From: Metridium senile | Lineage: Eukaryota > Cnidaria > Anthozoa > Actiniaria > Metridiidae | Direction of reading: 5' to 3' | Assembly (NCBI GenBank): GCA_949775045.1 | Contig: OX459096.1 | Coordinates: 37,123,316 to 37,187,315, forward strand | Length of the DNA stretch: 64,000 bases | Shown here: positions 24,691-39,600 of the stretch, piece by piece | How the letters are laid out: every line of letters starts with the position of its first letter | Numbering within the stretch: position 1 is the stretch's first letter | Notes under the pieces: generated by a model | Told to the model about the DNA's origin: nothing | Seen by the model: the letters and a program-made list of their open reading frames with translations, nothing else | The model's database searches: none | Translations under genes and position numbers: made by a program

Positions 24691-27600
24691 TATAGTAATG
24701 ATGTTTATGATAATGATGACAATGATGATGATAATTCTGCCAGTGTTTATGATAATGATGACAATGATGATGATAATTCTGCCAGTGTTGATGATAATGA
24801 TGACAATGATGATGATAATTCTGCCAGTGTTGATGATAATGATGACAATAATGATGATAATTCTGCCAGTGTTGATGATAATGATGACAATGATGATGAT
24901 AATTCTGCCAGTGTTGATGATAATGATGACAATGATGATGATAATTCTGCTAGTGTTTATGATAATGATGACAATGATGATGATGATTCTGACAGTGTTT
25001 ATGATAATGATGACAATGATGATGATAATTCTGCCAGTGTTTATGATAATGATGACAATGATGATGATGATTCTGCCAGTGTTTATGATAATGATGACAA
25101 TGATGATGATAATTCTGCCAGTGTTTATGATAATGATGACAATGATGATGATGATTCTGCCAGTGTTTATGATAATGATGACAATGATGATGATAATTAT
25201 GCCAGTGTTGATGATAATGATGACAATGATGATGATAATTCTGCCAGTGTTTATGATAATGATGACAATGATGATGATAATTCTGCCAGTGTTTATGATA
25301 ATGTGATGATGATGTTGATGACTGAAAATAACGATGATGACATTGATAATGTCAATCAGGGTGGTGATTCGTAGATAAGATGGTGATGATAAAATAGGAT
25401 GATTCTAATTATTAATGATGATCATGACGATAATAAATCAAATGTTCAATACGTACCGACTGTGGTCGAATAAGCAATGACTTGTACACCACTTCCAAAA
25501 GCATCAGAGTTGGAAAAAGAACGATGAAAGTCAGCATTGTTGCTTGGGGTTTGGAACCACACTTTGCAAGACAGTTCTCCTGAAGAATCGCTGAAGATAA
25601 TACAATAAGTATATTATGAATAAATAATAAAATCATTGGCATCATAGAAAAATCTGGGAAAAGATTTATTTAGAGCTCGGGTATTTCTAAGCTCTCAATA
25701 TGTCAAATGTTCAGTTTATTCTACTATTATAAATGTATTTTGTATTTATCAAACGTTTACCTGCATTCAAATGTAACTTTTGGTGTTCCAGGACTAGGCA
25801 AGATTGAATTTATCTGAGATGGAATTGATATTTTGTAAATAGATCTCTTCTCTATTATTCTTAGTCATATGTTTACTCATTTTATCTCTCTATATATTAA
25901 TACAATTATAATTACTATATTTACATATGTAAGCTTAATAAAGACCTTTATTATTACTCAGTATATAACGATTACCCTGCTTGAGATTTTTAAGCCATTT
26001 ACAAAACTTGTTGATGCTTTAATCAAGTACATATGAATATATATATATATAGTCCAGTACCATTTATCTGTTATTCCTGCAATGTATGCAGCTCGTTCGT
26101 ATTATTTACTGGGAAACCTTTTACCGGCTTTGTTACCGGTATCAAATCGTATATTCAACTACTAAAGAAGCGACGAGCACCCTTTGATTTGTTTCGTCTC
26201 TCCTCACTGCTTCAGCGGGTTTGCAATGTTATAATAAAGAAAGGAAACTTGGCTTGCACTGCATTTATCTTTGTAGTTGCGTTGTTATGAGCTGTCCTGT
26301 GAGTTTTTCATAGCTTTTCCAGATATTATAACTTTTTTTCGTTGTTCTTGTTGATTTGCTTGATCGAACTCCTTTGCGCGCAGGGACCGATTTAGTTTTA
26401 ACAAAAGTTTATGGTGAAAACAAAAAAAAATATATATATATTTAGCTTCATTTCCATTCTATTATTTCCATTCTAGCTAGTTACTCAGTCTATTTTGATT
26501 TAAAGTAAGGAAGGTTTTGAAGCATGTATTTAAATTTACTCACCTTCGCCGTTACTTCACTTTGAACTTGTTGAAATAGTGGTGATTCAAAATCTTTATA
26601 ATCTGACCAGGACTTTCCGCTAAACTTAAGCATATAATATAGCAGAAATCCTGGTTGACCTATCAAGAGAGTGATAACAAAAGGAAATTTTAGTGTAGGA
26701 ATACTGAATATATTTTCATTCAGTAAGGCTAATGTAGTCCTGATATAACATAATGATTACTTTGAATAATAACTATAGCCGATACAGATACATAGACTTG
26801 ACATGCAGATAAATATCTAATACGATAAGTCATTCCCTATAACCATTTGTAACATGGTTAACATTGCTTTTGCTTTATCCCCCCTTTCAACCCACAGCAC
26901 AGCACAGCACAGCACATCACAGCACATCACATCACATCACAGCACAGCACATCATACAGCACAGCACAGCACAGCACAGCACAGCACAGCACAGCACAGC
27001 ACAGCACAGCACAGCACAGCACAGCACAGCACAGCACAGCACAGCACAGCACAGCACAGCACAGCACAGCACAGCACAGCACAGCACAGCACAGCACAGC
27101 ACAGCACAGCACAGCACAGCACAGCACAGCACAGCACAGCACAGCACAGCAAAGCACAGCACAGCAAAGCACATTCTAGAAGAATGGATGCATTCAGTAG
27201 TAGAATGGATGCAACATGAGTTATCACCTTTATAAAAATTGAAAATATTTTGTACTTCTTGCTTTGATATTTCTCTGCACCACATGGCGATCTCATCCAT
27301 ATAAGCATTAGGGCTACGAAGATTATTTATTTTTTCACCAATGTATACATCTGCAGTTTTGTCTGTAATTACACACGCAGAACAGTCATCCAATTGCGAA
27401 ACTTGTAGAGGAACTCCATTTCTATACACTCGAACAGTTGGCTCATCAACTTTCCCTGCTAAAACGATGACTAAATGGGACCATACATTCCAGGGAAATG
27501 CAAAGCTATATGTTGTCTTTTTTAAACCAAAATTTAGTACAACGGCTAGTTCCTCCTTGGAAGAGTCACTCTGTACTATTTGCAAAAGCGAACTAGTACT

Positions 27601-30600
27601 GGATTGACCTATAAAAAAATAGAGTTTTTTTCGTTTAGGTTTATTAAGAAGTATACTACTTAGCACTTGACATACTTACCAAAACTCACTAGTATTGCAC
27701 TATTTTGAAAGCTGAATGAATGACTAACAAACTCTGTGCATGTCGAAGAGCCATTTTTTTTTAAATTTAAATTTCAATTAAAAAACAAACAAATAAAAAT
27801 ATCTCAAGTATTGACTTAATGCCAAATTACTTTTTAATTTAAAAAACCCGTGAACACTGCTAATGTATACTGAATAGTACTAATTCATATCTTAAAAACC
27901 CTTGTTTGTAATGGTTCAATTTGAGTACTAATTAGTACTATTTGTTTCATAGGTTTTTAGTGTATCGTATTTACTCGAATAAGTGCCGCAATTCAACGCT
28001 ATAAAGTTACTCTAAGTTAAAATAAATTGGAAATCAATTTTTATCAAAAGCTAAATATTTCCCAGTTTAACATAATTTCACCGCTCGCCGCCCATTAAGT
28101 TATCTCCCTAATATTCGTAGTTCTGATCAAGAAGGGAACAGTGAGATCGAGAAAAAATTAAAAAGCGTCACTGCGCTTATTCAAGTAAATACGGTAAGTT
28201 GTTGCATTGCGAAAATATACTTACCAAATGTGAAAAACGTCTGACTGACACCTCCTGTTTTGTTGCCATACTTTAACCAGAAAGCTATCGACATGCTTCC
28301 ACTTCCAATAGTAGCCGGTGCAAAACATGTATCAGAATATGAGCCAAGAAATGCGTTATCTGTTCCAGAAAATATCAACGCTTTCCGAGTCAGCCCAGGT
28401 TCAATGGATTTTGCCCCCGAGGAAACATCACTCGATTTGCCGGTCTTCAAATCATATATAATAGGGAAGGTGTTAAGGTCCCAAAATGCATTAGGATGAA
28501 GGCTTTCACTGTAACTCCCTAAAAATGTCTGTGGTTGTCCTAAAAACAGATACAAATACATCAACAGGAGTATTAAGGAGGCTTCCTACAGTTTATCCGT
28601 GCATGCTTAGTCGACCAGTCAGCGTTAAACGGCTGCATGTAGATCAAATATCCAAACACCCACAGTTTGACATTTTTGCCAAGTTGCTACATAAAGATTT
28701 AAGTTTTTAATGATCTGTCTTTTTTACATCGGAGTTGCTAGACTCCAGACTCCAAAATTTCAAGTCGGAAAATGCTTTGGATCTCCGTCATTGTGCGTCA
28801 ACATAGACACGAAATTGGGCTGATTTTTATCAAAAATCATTAAAATAACGCTAGTAAGTGCGCCTTAAGAGAAAGCCGTCGTCAAATATTTCCGTGAGTT
28901 AAATTGGAGCATATTTTCAGTGCAGTTTTAAGCACCGACATGATTGAAGCACTCAAATAAAATAAAAATAAAAATAAATTAAAATAAAATAAGGTTGGAT
29001 ATATTCTGTGTAAATCTGCGCTCAAAATTCGCTATTACGCGTTGTCATTGGCAGTATTCGTATAATCATTAAGTCATATTGATGGGCTTCAGTGAAAACA
29101 CTCACCGTTATCACACACAGCAAACAAACGGTCTGATTCACATATACATTGCCCATTTAAGTTGTTACAGCCCCATTCTCTGTGAGAGCACCACTCGTGA
29201 CATACATGATCTGGAACATAAACATGTTTTTTATATAGATAATAGAGTTTTACCAGAAACTAAAACACTCGTATTTTCTATATTTTCACTAGTGAACATA
29301 TGAAAACGTTATGTATCAAATGTCCAGTATGTACGCGCGCGTCCTAAACATTTTTTCCCGCAAATTAAAAAAAAAACCGTTTTTGATTCGTTTTAATTTA
29401 AGTCCAGAACAATTGTCTGTAGTTTTTCTAGTTTTAGTGTTGTGCAACTTTTTATGCAAGTTGTACTCTAGGAACATTGCTATGTTTGCATTGAAATGAA
29501 ATCAAAATTATACTTATATGTTTTTCTTTTTGTTTTTCTTTTTTGTCAATACAATAAAAAGAACATTACACGTTGCCTTGAAGATATGAATTTTATTTTC
29601 TCGTGTTAAAAACAACATTGTTTTCATCACTCGAAAAAAAATTCATATATTCGCGCCACTCTTTAGTATCCTCTGTATATCAACAACATACATATAATAC
29701 ACAGTATCATGTGGCTAATTGATTGTACATCATACATACATATGGGCAATGGAAAAAGTACATATAAAATGTTGTTGTTTGTTTAGTTTATAATGTTTTC
29801 CTTCAGATCTTTTGATGAACACTGCGAGGGGAGTAACTTTCTTGTGAGTAAATACCTGATACGTGTAGCACCTCAACTTCATCTGCTGTAAATTCAGACA
29901 ATCCAGTTAAATAAGCAATTGATTGCGAATCTCCACCATAATCAACGCCTAGGGTACTCTTTACTTGAAGACCATTAATTTCTAGTGAATTCCCAAAAGC
30001 TGGTCCTTGTGACTTGTTGATCTTGATAGCTTTGTATCGGAATAACGCTTGTATCTTAAACTGTTTCATGGTTGCAGATGGATTTGAAAGGGACAAAATA
30101 AAAGCACGGGAACTAACCAACGATTTGTTGTACGCTGAAACCAATAGAGTTTAATACATATTATCTATTCATCCTGATATATAAATCAAATCGTTTATAC
30201 TAAGGACACCAACATTATTATTATAATTTTTATCATCACTAATGAATATGAAAATCATTACATTATAATCAGATTCACTTGTGACCATGAAAAGCTCACA
30301 CGGCAATTAGGCAAGTTTAAACCAAATTCTAGAAAGATCACGATCACGGCAATACACGCGGTACGCACACGGCACTGAACTTGTCCTTTCAGTCAAAACA
30401 GAATTTGCTCTGTACATATATTTTAATATGCAAACGAGCAAAATGAGCAAACTATCGCGAATCGTTAACTTATAATGGCAACGTACCCAGTTCTTTGAAA
30501 ATAATTGTTTTATATCATTTTCACTTATTCACTATTTTAGCAAATTTTGATGGAGGGCGAACGATTCAAGCCAACCTATTTTTGCGTATTGTTTAATCTC

Positions 30601-33600
30601 GAAATATTTGATAGTCCATATTCAGGAATATGAATGAAGGACAGTATTTACGGCAATTTTTGAAACTATTTTTTCTATCAACTAAAGCTGCTGAGATAGC
30701 ATGAAAGTAAGCCATCTTAAAATCACCGTTATTGCGCATGAGCAAACCATTATTTGCAGCCAAATGGCTTTACATCGTAATGCACCTGAGCAGACCATTT
30801 GCAATTCTCTCGACCGATCAAAACGATAGTAAAAAGTAATACATAATGATTGTTCTATTGGGTTACCTGTATCAATCCAATCTCTGTCACTATACGCAGC
30901 GAAGATATATTGCTTATATCGTACAATAGTTATAGTAGGTCCTTTGCCCCCACACTGACTCCAAAACTTTGACTGAGTGTGACTAGATGCTTTGTAGCAA
31001 GATGTCCAAAACCTTTTCTGCATTCCAGCAGAAATAAGGGCGTCTGTGAGGGAATTCATATAGTTGGAGTTGTAACCAATGACAGTAGATTTTGTAAAAC
31101 CTGTTAAATTGGAAATTGGTATCTTAGTTATACTTTATTTCCTTTTTATCAAAATTATAGAACAGTAACAGTTTTTGTATCAATTAGTGTAAGTTAGTTA
31201 CTTATATCCTCTATAAATAAAGTGTATTTATTTATTTATCATTATTGTTTAAGTGCAAAGTTACAACTAAATGCATGTATTCTACGTTACACTAATTCAC
31301 TACCCCTACATTGAACTAACTCACTACCCCTACATCACACTAACTCACTATCCTTACATTGCACTAACTCTCTACCACTAACTCACTATCCCTACATCAC
31401 ACTAACTCACTATCCTTACATTGCACCTACTCACTATCCTTACATTGCACTAACTCACTATCCTTACATTGCACTAACTCACTACCACTAACTCACTATC
31501 CCTACATCACACTAACTCACTATCCTTACATTGCATTAACTCACTACCACTAACTCACTATCCCTACATCACACTAACTCACTATCCTTACATTACACCT
31601 ACTAACTACTTCTACATTACATCTACTAACTAATCCTAAATTACACCCACTAACTACTTCTACATTACATCCACTAACTACTTCTACCATACACCCACTA
31701 ACTACTTCTACATTACACCCACTAACTACTTCTACATTACATCCACCTACTAATGCTACATTACATCCACTAACTACTTCTACATTACACCCACTAACTA
31801 CTTCTACATTACATCTACCAACTAATCCTACATTACACCCACTAACTACTTCTACATTACACCCACTAACTACTTCTACATTACACCCACTAACTACTTC
31901 TACATTACATCCACTAACTAATGCTACATTAAACCCACTAACTAATCCTACATTACATCCACTCATGCACTACCCCTACATTACCCCCACTAACTACTTC
32001 TACATTACACCCACTCACTACTTCTACATTACACCCACTAACTAATGCTACATTAAACCCACTAACTAATGCTACATTACACCCACTAACTACTTCTACA
32101 TTACACCTACCAACTACTTCTACATTACACCCACTTGCTACTTCTACATTACATCCACTCACTACCACTACATTACACCCACTAACTACCCCTACACTCA
32201 CTCTCTACATTGTTGTTGTTTGACTGTCGTTGTCTACGATTACCAAAAGACATTCCTCTACAATAACATTCAATATTATAAATTTCAACATTTAAAAATA
32301 TTTCTGTGTTCTTACTCATGCATTGAGTTTGATGTGCATTGCAACTGGGTATTCGTCAAACACCTCGTTGCGGATTCAAATAAAACTCACACATGATTTC
32401 TACTCAAGCTACGGCTCCAACCTAAACTACTATATCAGAAGGGTCAACCACTTGACTACCCATGCATAGAACAAATTTTTAAATGCAGATGGTTACCGTG
32501 ATATAGACTTGCTTCTCCACTACAAGTGTACGTAGCATGTCTTACCTGTTATTAAAGTGGGGCTGGCTCTTTTAGGTAAGAATGAAAGAGACGTGTCTTT
32601 GAAGTATAATTGATCAATAGCAATATCACCCATGTAGCCATTTCCATTCAATGCCTCCAAAATAACCTATAATAATTTATTATCATTAAATATATTACTT
32701 TATTGTATATTATTTGCTTATTACTCATCGTATTGGTAAAAAAATATATATATTTCTATTATTATTAACTTTATCATCATCATCATTTTTCTTATATATA
32801 TATACACCTACTTGCAGTAACTTAAAGGCTGTCATACAAAAATAGAACATTCGTCACAAAGAAAATAGAACATTTGTGATTTAGTGCGAAAGGAATTAAT
32901 TAAAAGACAAAAGAGAGAGTTCAGCTTGAGTGATCTTCTTTTGTCTTTTAATCAATTCCTATACTACTAAATCACAAATGTTCTATTTTCTTTGTGACAA
33001 ATGTTCTATTTCTATATGACAACCTTACTGCAAGTAGGTGTATATTCATAATTCATTTTGGTAAGTAATAACCCAGGCATTTAAACTCAGCAGCCAAAAA
33101 TACATAGGAATAGTCAGTTTTCTAAGTTCTAGATGTATGGCAATATGAAAACATTAATTACTCGATGGAGTACCTGTGGTCCCATCGAGTATCGTTAAGA
33201 CCGATTTACACGAAACGATTTTGACCTACGACTGTAGTATACGATTTGCCTACAAATTGTAGTAGGTACCATTCACACGCGCACGACTAGTCGTATACGA
33301 TTGGTATACGCCATTGCTAAAATAGTGAGTGATTGGACGAAATACTAGATCCAGTCCTAATATGGGACAAATCACGTCATTTTCCTACGACAAGTCGTAG
33401 GGTTTTGATCCTACTACAAGTTGTAGGTCGCGTGCGTCAGTCGTAGGCAAGTCGTAGGGGCATTTACACGGCACGACTTGGAGCTCATTTAAGTCGTATA
33501 CTATAAGTCGCACACGACAATCGTGCCGTGTAAATCGGCCTTTATAAAATGCTGTTTGTCTGTTTGTTTCATTCTTCTTCTTCTTACGCTACAAATTAAT

Positions 33601-36600
33601 ACGCATGCGCATGCACCATCAACACCACCATCAACACCACCATCAATACCACCATCAGCACCACCATGAACACCACCATGAACACCACCATGAACACCAC
33701 CATGAACACCACCATGAACACCATCAGCACCATCATCAACACCACCATCAACACCACCATCAACACCACCATCAACACCACCATCAACACCACCACCAAC
33801 ACCACCATCATCAACACCACCATCAACACCACCATCAACACCACCATCAGCACCATCATCAACACCACAATCAACACCACCATCAACACCACCATCAACA
33901 CCACCATCAACACCACAATCAACACCACCATCAACACCACCATCAACGCCACCATCAACACTACCATCAACACCACAATCAACACCACCATCAACACCAC
34001 CATCAACACCACCATCAGCACCATCATCAACACCACCATCAACACCACCATCAACACCACAATCAACACCACCATCAACACCACCATCAACACAACAATC
34101 AACACCACAATCAACACCACAATCAACACCACCATCAACATCACCATCAGCACCATCATCAACACCACCATCAACACCACAATCAACACCACAATCAACA
34201 CCACCATCAACACCACCATCAACACCACAATCAACACCAAAATCAACACCACCATCAACACCACCATCAACACCACCATCAACACCACAATCAACACCAC
34301 CATCAACACCACAATCAACACATCAATACTGTGGTTGATAACGGCAACTCTACCGGTTTAATGTGGTTCAATATCGTACAGTCAAGGTGTTCAGTTACTC
34401 TTGCTAGTTACAAAACTCTAACGAACTAGTGTACTAAAACGTGTGACGAAAATGTCACACAGTGACGAAAATGTCAAACTGTTTGAATGTTCAAATACAA
34501 AGAACAACTTTCTTAACAAATACCTTGAAGGGTCTTGCTTGTTCTATTGGTATTCTTCCTGTACGCCATGCATCTCCTTGATCACCAGCCAGTCTCCAAA
34601 CTAATTCTTTTTTCCCAGATGAATCCTGAAGATAAACGTTTAGTCGCCCAACATCTTCTCCCCACATAAAATACCTGAATGAGAAGCATTTATAGCCACT
34701 AACACGATAGTAGCTAGAGAGTTCAGCAACAGATTGATATGAGGCATCCAAATATAGATATGATTGTCCTAAAAGGAAAATCAATATTTGTCATTAAAAC
34801 GTTACGATACAGCTTTAAATAGTCTAAGGCCATATTCCAACTTTAAAAGATACTGACAAATGAGCTCGTGCTTTCATTATTTTCCAATTAATTGTTTGTT
34901 GGGGTTTATTGCTATTTAATTAATATGTTAATTAATATGTTAATTAGTATGTTTAATTAGTGTTTAATTAGTATGTTTTCAGGAAAAATACCGTCTTCGT
35001 AGTTAAGCAACTCTTATTTTTGTGGGGAGATTTTCCTTATTTTATTAAGAGTACGTGAAATGCTGGCATCCAGTATCTATTATTTTTTAATATAATGAAA
35101 TTTGTAAAAAATGTTGACTTAACTTACTGACGTTTCGAGCTTTAGCCCTTCACCGGAGTAAAGAAGATAACACAAAGTTTAAAAAATGTTAAAATTTTAC
35201 CTGTTTCAAGATAATTATTGCATGGTCCAGTATTGCTACTAGGAGTGCATCCTGCATGTGATTCCCATCCCGTGACATTTTCCCAGGGTATCCTTGAATT
35301 GCCATGTTGAGGGAAATCCTCGAAACTCGTAGTCGGGCCATCTAAACGAATCAATATAGTTTATATAAATATAAATATAAACTATGTATATATATATATA
35401 TATATATAGATTGTAGATAGATAAAAGACAAGACATCACTTTTGATGTTGCTCGGAGTGTCCCCAGGGTATCCTTGATTTGCCATGTTGAGTGAAAATAT
35501 AAAATATGTAGATAGATAGATATATAGATAGATATTAAAAATTCTGAAATTGCAGTCAGAATTCATTATTATAATTTTTTTACGTTTTGTCTCTGACTTG
35601 AAAACTTGAAAGTTTCGGTCCATGATCACGGACCTTGAATCATCAGTGATGGCGGTTGTGGTTGTGGCACGCACATTTGAATGTTGTGCGCGCGCGCCGG
35701 TGCTCGCGCTCGGATTATTAACGAGAGTTAACGATATATTTCTGGTATCTTGATACTGTCATTTTTGTCTTGGGGTCTTTCAATGAGTACCAAGCTTCCA
35801 GAAATAATCGTTGGTGGTTGTTTTTCTCGTTGTCGATAATTTTAATATCCTTGAAATTAATCTCATGGCCTGTTGAGTTGGAGTGTTCAGCCTCTTTGGA
35901 TACCGAGGTTGCTACAGACGGTTCTCTTATGTTCCTTTATTCTTGCTGTTAAAGATCTTTCTGTCTGGCCGTAATATACAAAATTGCAATTGTGGCAGTC
36001 GATTTTATATACCACGGCTTTCTTGTATAAGCGATCTCTGGTTTGCTTTGGGCGCGGGAACATGTTGTTAATCTTGACACGGGGGGGAAAAGTCAGGGAA
36101 TGCTCGTCGGAAATTGTCAAAAATACCCCTAAAAGATACCGGAAGTCTTTTAAAAAGGGCGTGGCTGGATGAATTGTACCCCCTAAGAGATACCACATTA
36201 ATTAATAATATTAATATACGTATCAGAAGCGAATATCGATTATCTCTTCTCTCCTTTTTCGACACCCTAAGAGATACCAGAAATGATAATTTTCAGAAAT
36301 TCGCATTTGACACCCTAAAAGATAACAAATCGCTGATTTTTACTCCTAAGAAATACGACGAGCATCCCCGGTACTTTTTCCCCTGAGTCTGTTGGTTTAC
36401 GGTACACATCCACAACAACTTTGCCTTCGTCAGTACGTTTGGTATTAGTGTCCAAGAAAGCAAGTCCCGACTCGTTTTCCATCTCTATTGTGAATTGAAT
36501 ATGTATATGTATATTGATAGAATTCAAATGTTGATGGAATGTCTCTACAGAATGTTTCTGGAGACAGCAATGACTATCATCCACGTACCTCACCCACCAC

Positions 36601-39600
36601 TTAAGGGGGACATCAATAGTACAGTATTCCAATCGATGTATTCCATGACTAAATCCGCTAACAATTCGCTGACTGGGGAACCAATAGGACATCCAAACAC
36701 TTGTTGGTAATAATAATCATTACAGGTGAAGTAACAGTTGTCCAGTACAAACTCCAAAAGCTTCATGATATTATTTGCTGATAAGTTCGTGCGATCACAC
36801 AAACTTGAGTCTCTGTCCAGACGTTCTCGTGTAACGCTTAACGCTTAATGCTATAGATCCACAGATCTACTACATCAAAAGATACCATGATCTCATCTGG
36901 GTGTACATTTATACATTTTCCATGCGTTTGGAAACTCACTACTGTTCCTTACGGTGTAGATTTTAGAACGCAGGGGAGATAGCACAGTAACTAGATGTTT
37001 TGAGTTGTAAGTTGTGATCCAATGCTACTGGTGATAGGACGAAGAGGAACACTTAACTTTGTGGATTTCGGGTAGTCCGTAGACTGATGTGGCGGGGTTT
37101 GCATCTGTAGAGTGTAAGTAGCGGTATGAAGGAGAATTAATCTGCTTCCTCTCCGGATCATTAGTGATCGGGTTAGCGATAGTTGCATGAGTACCTTGTT
37201 CATCTCCTTCTCGGTAGTTGTTGTTGGATTCTTTCGTTTATCTGTAATCTTTAAATAGGTCTTTTTATCACTCAACATAGCTTCAATCTTTTCATCATAG
37301 TCTTTGCGGTTCATTATTACTACAGCTTTACCTTTGTCTGCAGGAAGAACTACTATGGATGGGTATTTCTTTAGGTTACTTAAAGCTATTTCTTCCTCTA
37401 TGCTGATGTTTTTCGTGCTGGGAGGTGTTGCGTTCTTGAGTATGTTAGTAACAGATAAACGGATTGTTTGCTTTGTAGGATCATCTAAACTGTTTTAGAT
37501 GCAAGTATTTTGGGTATCGGGATATTTGTAGGTGTAATGGAGAAGTCCAAACCGTACCTTAAAGATGATGTTTCGAGCTCATTTAGCTGTTTGTTTGAGA
37601 TGTTGATAACCCATTTGTCTTTGTTGGTAGTGGATGGTGAGCCATTAGAATTTTGTCTTTGGCGACAAATGTTTCTTTCTAACAGTCTTTCTTTGTTCTG
37701 TGTTTGCTTGTTATCCAAAGACTGCTGTAAACTTGCCACATTATGATCAACCACTTTCTTAAGTGAAGATAAGTCATCCTCGTTTAAATTGCTTGAAAGG
37801 CTATCTAGCAAGCGTTTGGTTTCCATTTCTAGATCTTTTATATTGCGATGACAGTTGCTTATCCTCAATCTTAGAAACTTTAAACCCATTTGCTTGGTGA
37901 TGTTATAACCTTCTTTGCATCTAATAGGAGGCTGAAACAGGAGACATTTTGGCAAAATACCATTGGACTTCATGAAGTGGTTGAATTGTAGATGGCTCTT
38001 GTATCTAATCAAACAGTCGCATTTTTTCTCGTATGTGATCTAGCTGTTTTGAGCATTTCTTTGCCTAATTTTGTTCACTGATGAAGGTCCTGTCCGTGAT
38101 GATGGACCGAAACGTCTGATACTTTCAAGTTTTGAAGTCAAAACGTAAAAAATTAATAATAATATATATATATATATATATATACACCTATTTCAAAAAA
38201 GGTTGTCATTGCCAAAAGCGATAGGTGATAGGTCATTGCACTATGGGTATAATCCTTAGTCGTGAAATTGTTAATCATACCAGCTCCACAAAACAACGAT
38301 CCCCGCTGGAGAGTTACATGGCTTGTCGAAGGACTGAAAAGTTGCCCAGAAGACACAGCTTTTATGCTTTTATGTGGGTACTTTAGATTATACCTATAGT
38401 GCACTTGGATCTTGGAATGACCTATCGCTTTAGGCGATGACAATCTTTTTTGAAATAGGTGTATATAGATAGTAGATAGATTAAAAACAAGACATCAGTT
38501 ATGATGTTACGCGATCGTCAGGTAGACTTTAATGAAGACTAAACCGTAATCTCTATACACCCATTTCAATTAACGTTGTCCATCTGGAATGGTTGATCTG
38601 AAACCGATAGGAATTGTGGGAGCTCGTTAAACTGCAAATTGCACTATCATAATCACGCTTGAATATTAATGTTTACTTCTGAAATACTGTTATCTGTAAT
38701 TCACATGATTCAGCACCATTCAAGTGTGATTAAAACAATGTATTTGAAATTTAATGAACTCCCACAATTCCTATCGGTCTCAGATCAACCATTCCAGATG
38801 GACAACGTTAATTGAAATAGGTGTATACCAGATATGTAGATATATATATACATTGGTCTGAATCGCGGTTATAAAAGTCTGTATGATGATCGTCGCGAAA
38901 TAGGTATACTTTCTTTGGTAGAAACACAGGGACCCCTAATCAATTAATAATTGTTTAAAATCGCGAACAATATCGCGCAAATGCAATTACTCGCCGCTTG
39001 GGTTTCCTGTGATGACTTGCACTTTTTTTATTGTTGGGTTTTCTGTGGTAAGAGTGCACTTGCATTGCAAATTGTCCACCCGTGTGATGTAATAAATATG
39101 TGACATATTACTAAAAGAGAGATTTGCCGAGAAAAGCTACGCGAGAAATGTTTTTGAATTTTGCCATTCGTCATCTCACGAAGCAACGTGCCACAAGAAG
39201 CCCAACCTTGAATTTTATTAACACAGGAATCACACGTGATTTTCATCAATCATGCGCGCGACAAAAAAATCACTAAAACACAAGTTTTTATTTCATCTAT
39301 TTACAATTAAAGATTGATTAGGGGTCCCTGTGGTGCTACTTCAACGATGGAAAGGTTTTGCACACATTTGTGGCGGAAAACGTACATGTAATCAAAGATC
39401 GAGGACATTTATTCCAAAAAGAGGTTTATTTTTGTTCTATGCACAATTGAAGGTATTGCTTTTTTCTTAATAGGAACAAATGCGATAAATAATGAGATCA
39501 GTAATTCATTTAGACGACAAAGATGGCTGAACAACTAAGCAGAACAATTGTAAATCATAAAATACACAAGTTAGTGCAAGAAGCATTTACTTACCCTGAT

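Larger units (their letters stand above)
35566..38163 (-). mobile_element. Penelope-like retroelement (degenerate) with inverted ends
   Basis: On the minus strand, broken pieces appear in order. An N-terminal segment (37485-38012) ends KWVINISNKQLNELETSSLR. Next comes NRKDYDEKIEAMLSDKKTY with PLRPITSSIGSQ (36991-37314). The reverse transcriptase core (36315-36802) has YYQQVFGCPIGSPVSELLAD and WWVRYVDDSH. Last is a GIY-YIG endonuclease segment (35887-36198) with AVVYKIDCHNCNFVYYGQTE and RSLTARIKEHKR. This order and the GIY-YIG nuclease identify a Penelope-like element. Frameshifts and a small insertion (about 36114-36385) show it is dead. The termini (35581-35650 and 38073-38150) are inverted relative to each other. 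It lies in the intron between LamG and MAM exons. Confidence 0.8.

Noticed and set aside
24611..25306. 231-codon plus-strand ORF (MIMMTMMMIILPV repeats)
   Set aside because: It is the translation of a (TAA)n run and a 42-bp minisatellite; length divisible by three keeps any frame open.
26854..27308. AQHST / AVLCC repeat ORFs, including a minus ORF joined to the LamG exon
   Set aside because: Pentanucleotide microsatellite translation; the LamG exon stops at a donor at 27228.
31574..32201. VVSGCNVE repeat ORFs
   Set aside because: 24-bp minisatellite with non-stop frame; not a secreted repeat protein.
33596..34429. Three long ORFs on both strands (HHQH, NTTI, VVLM repeats)
   Set aside because: A 12-bp tandem array is open in several frames; no splice support and no domain.
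36114..36386. 90-codon plus ORF
   Set aside because: Lies on the opposite strand of the PLE inside a repeat insert; no domain.
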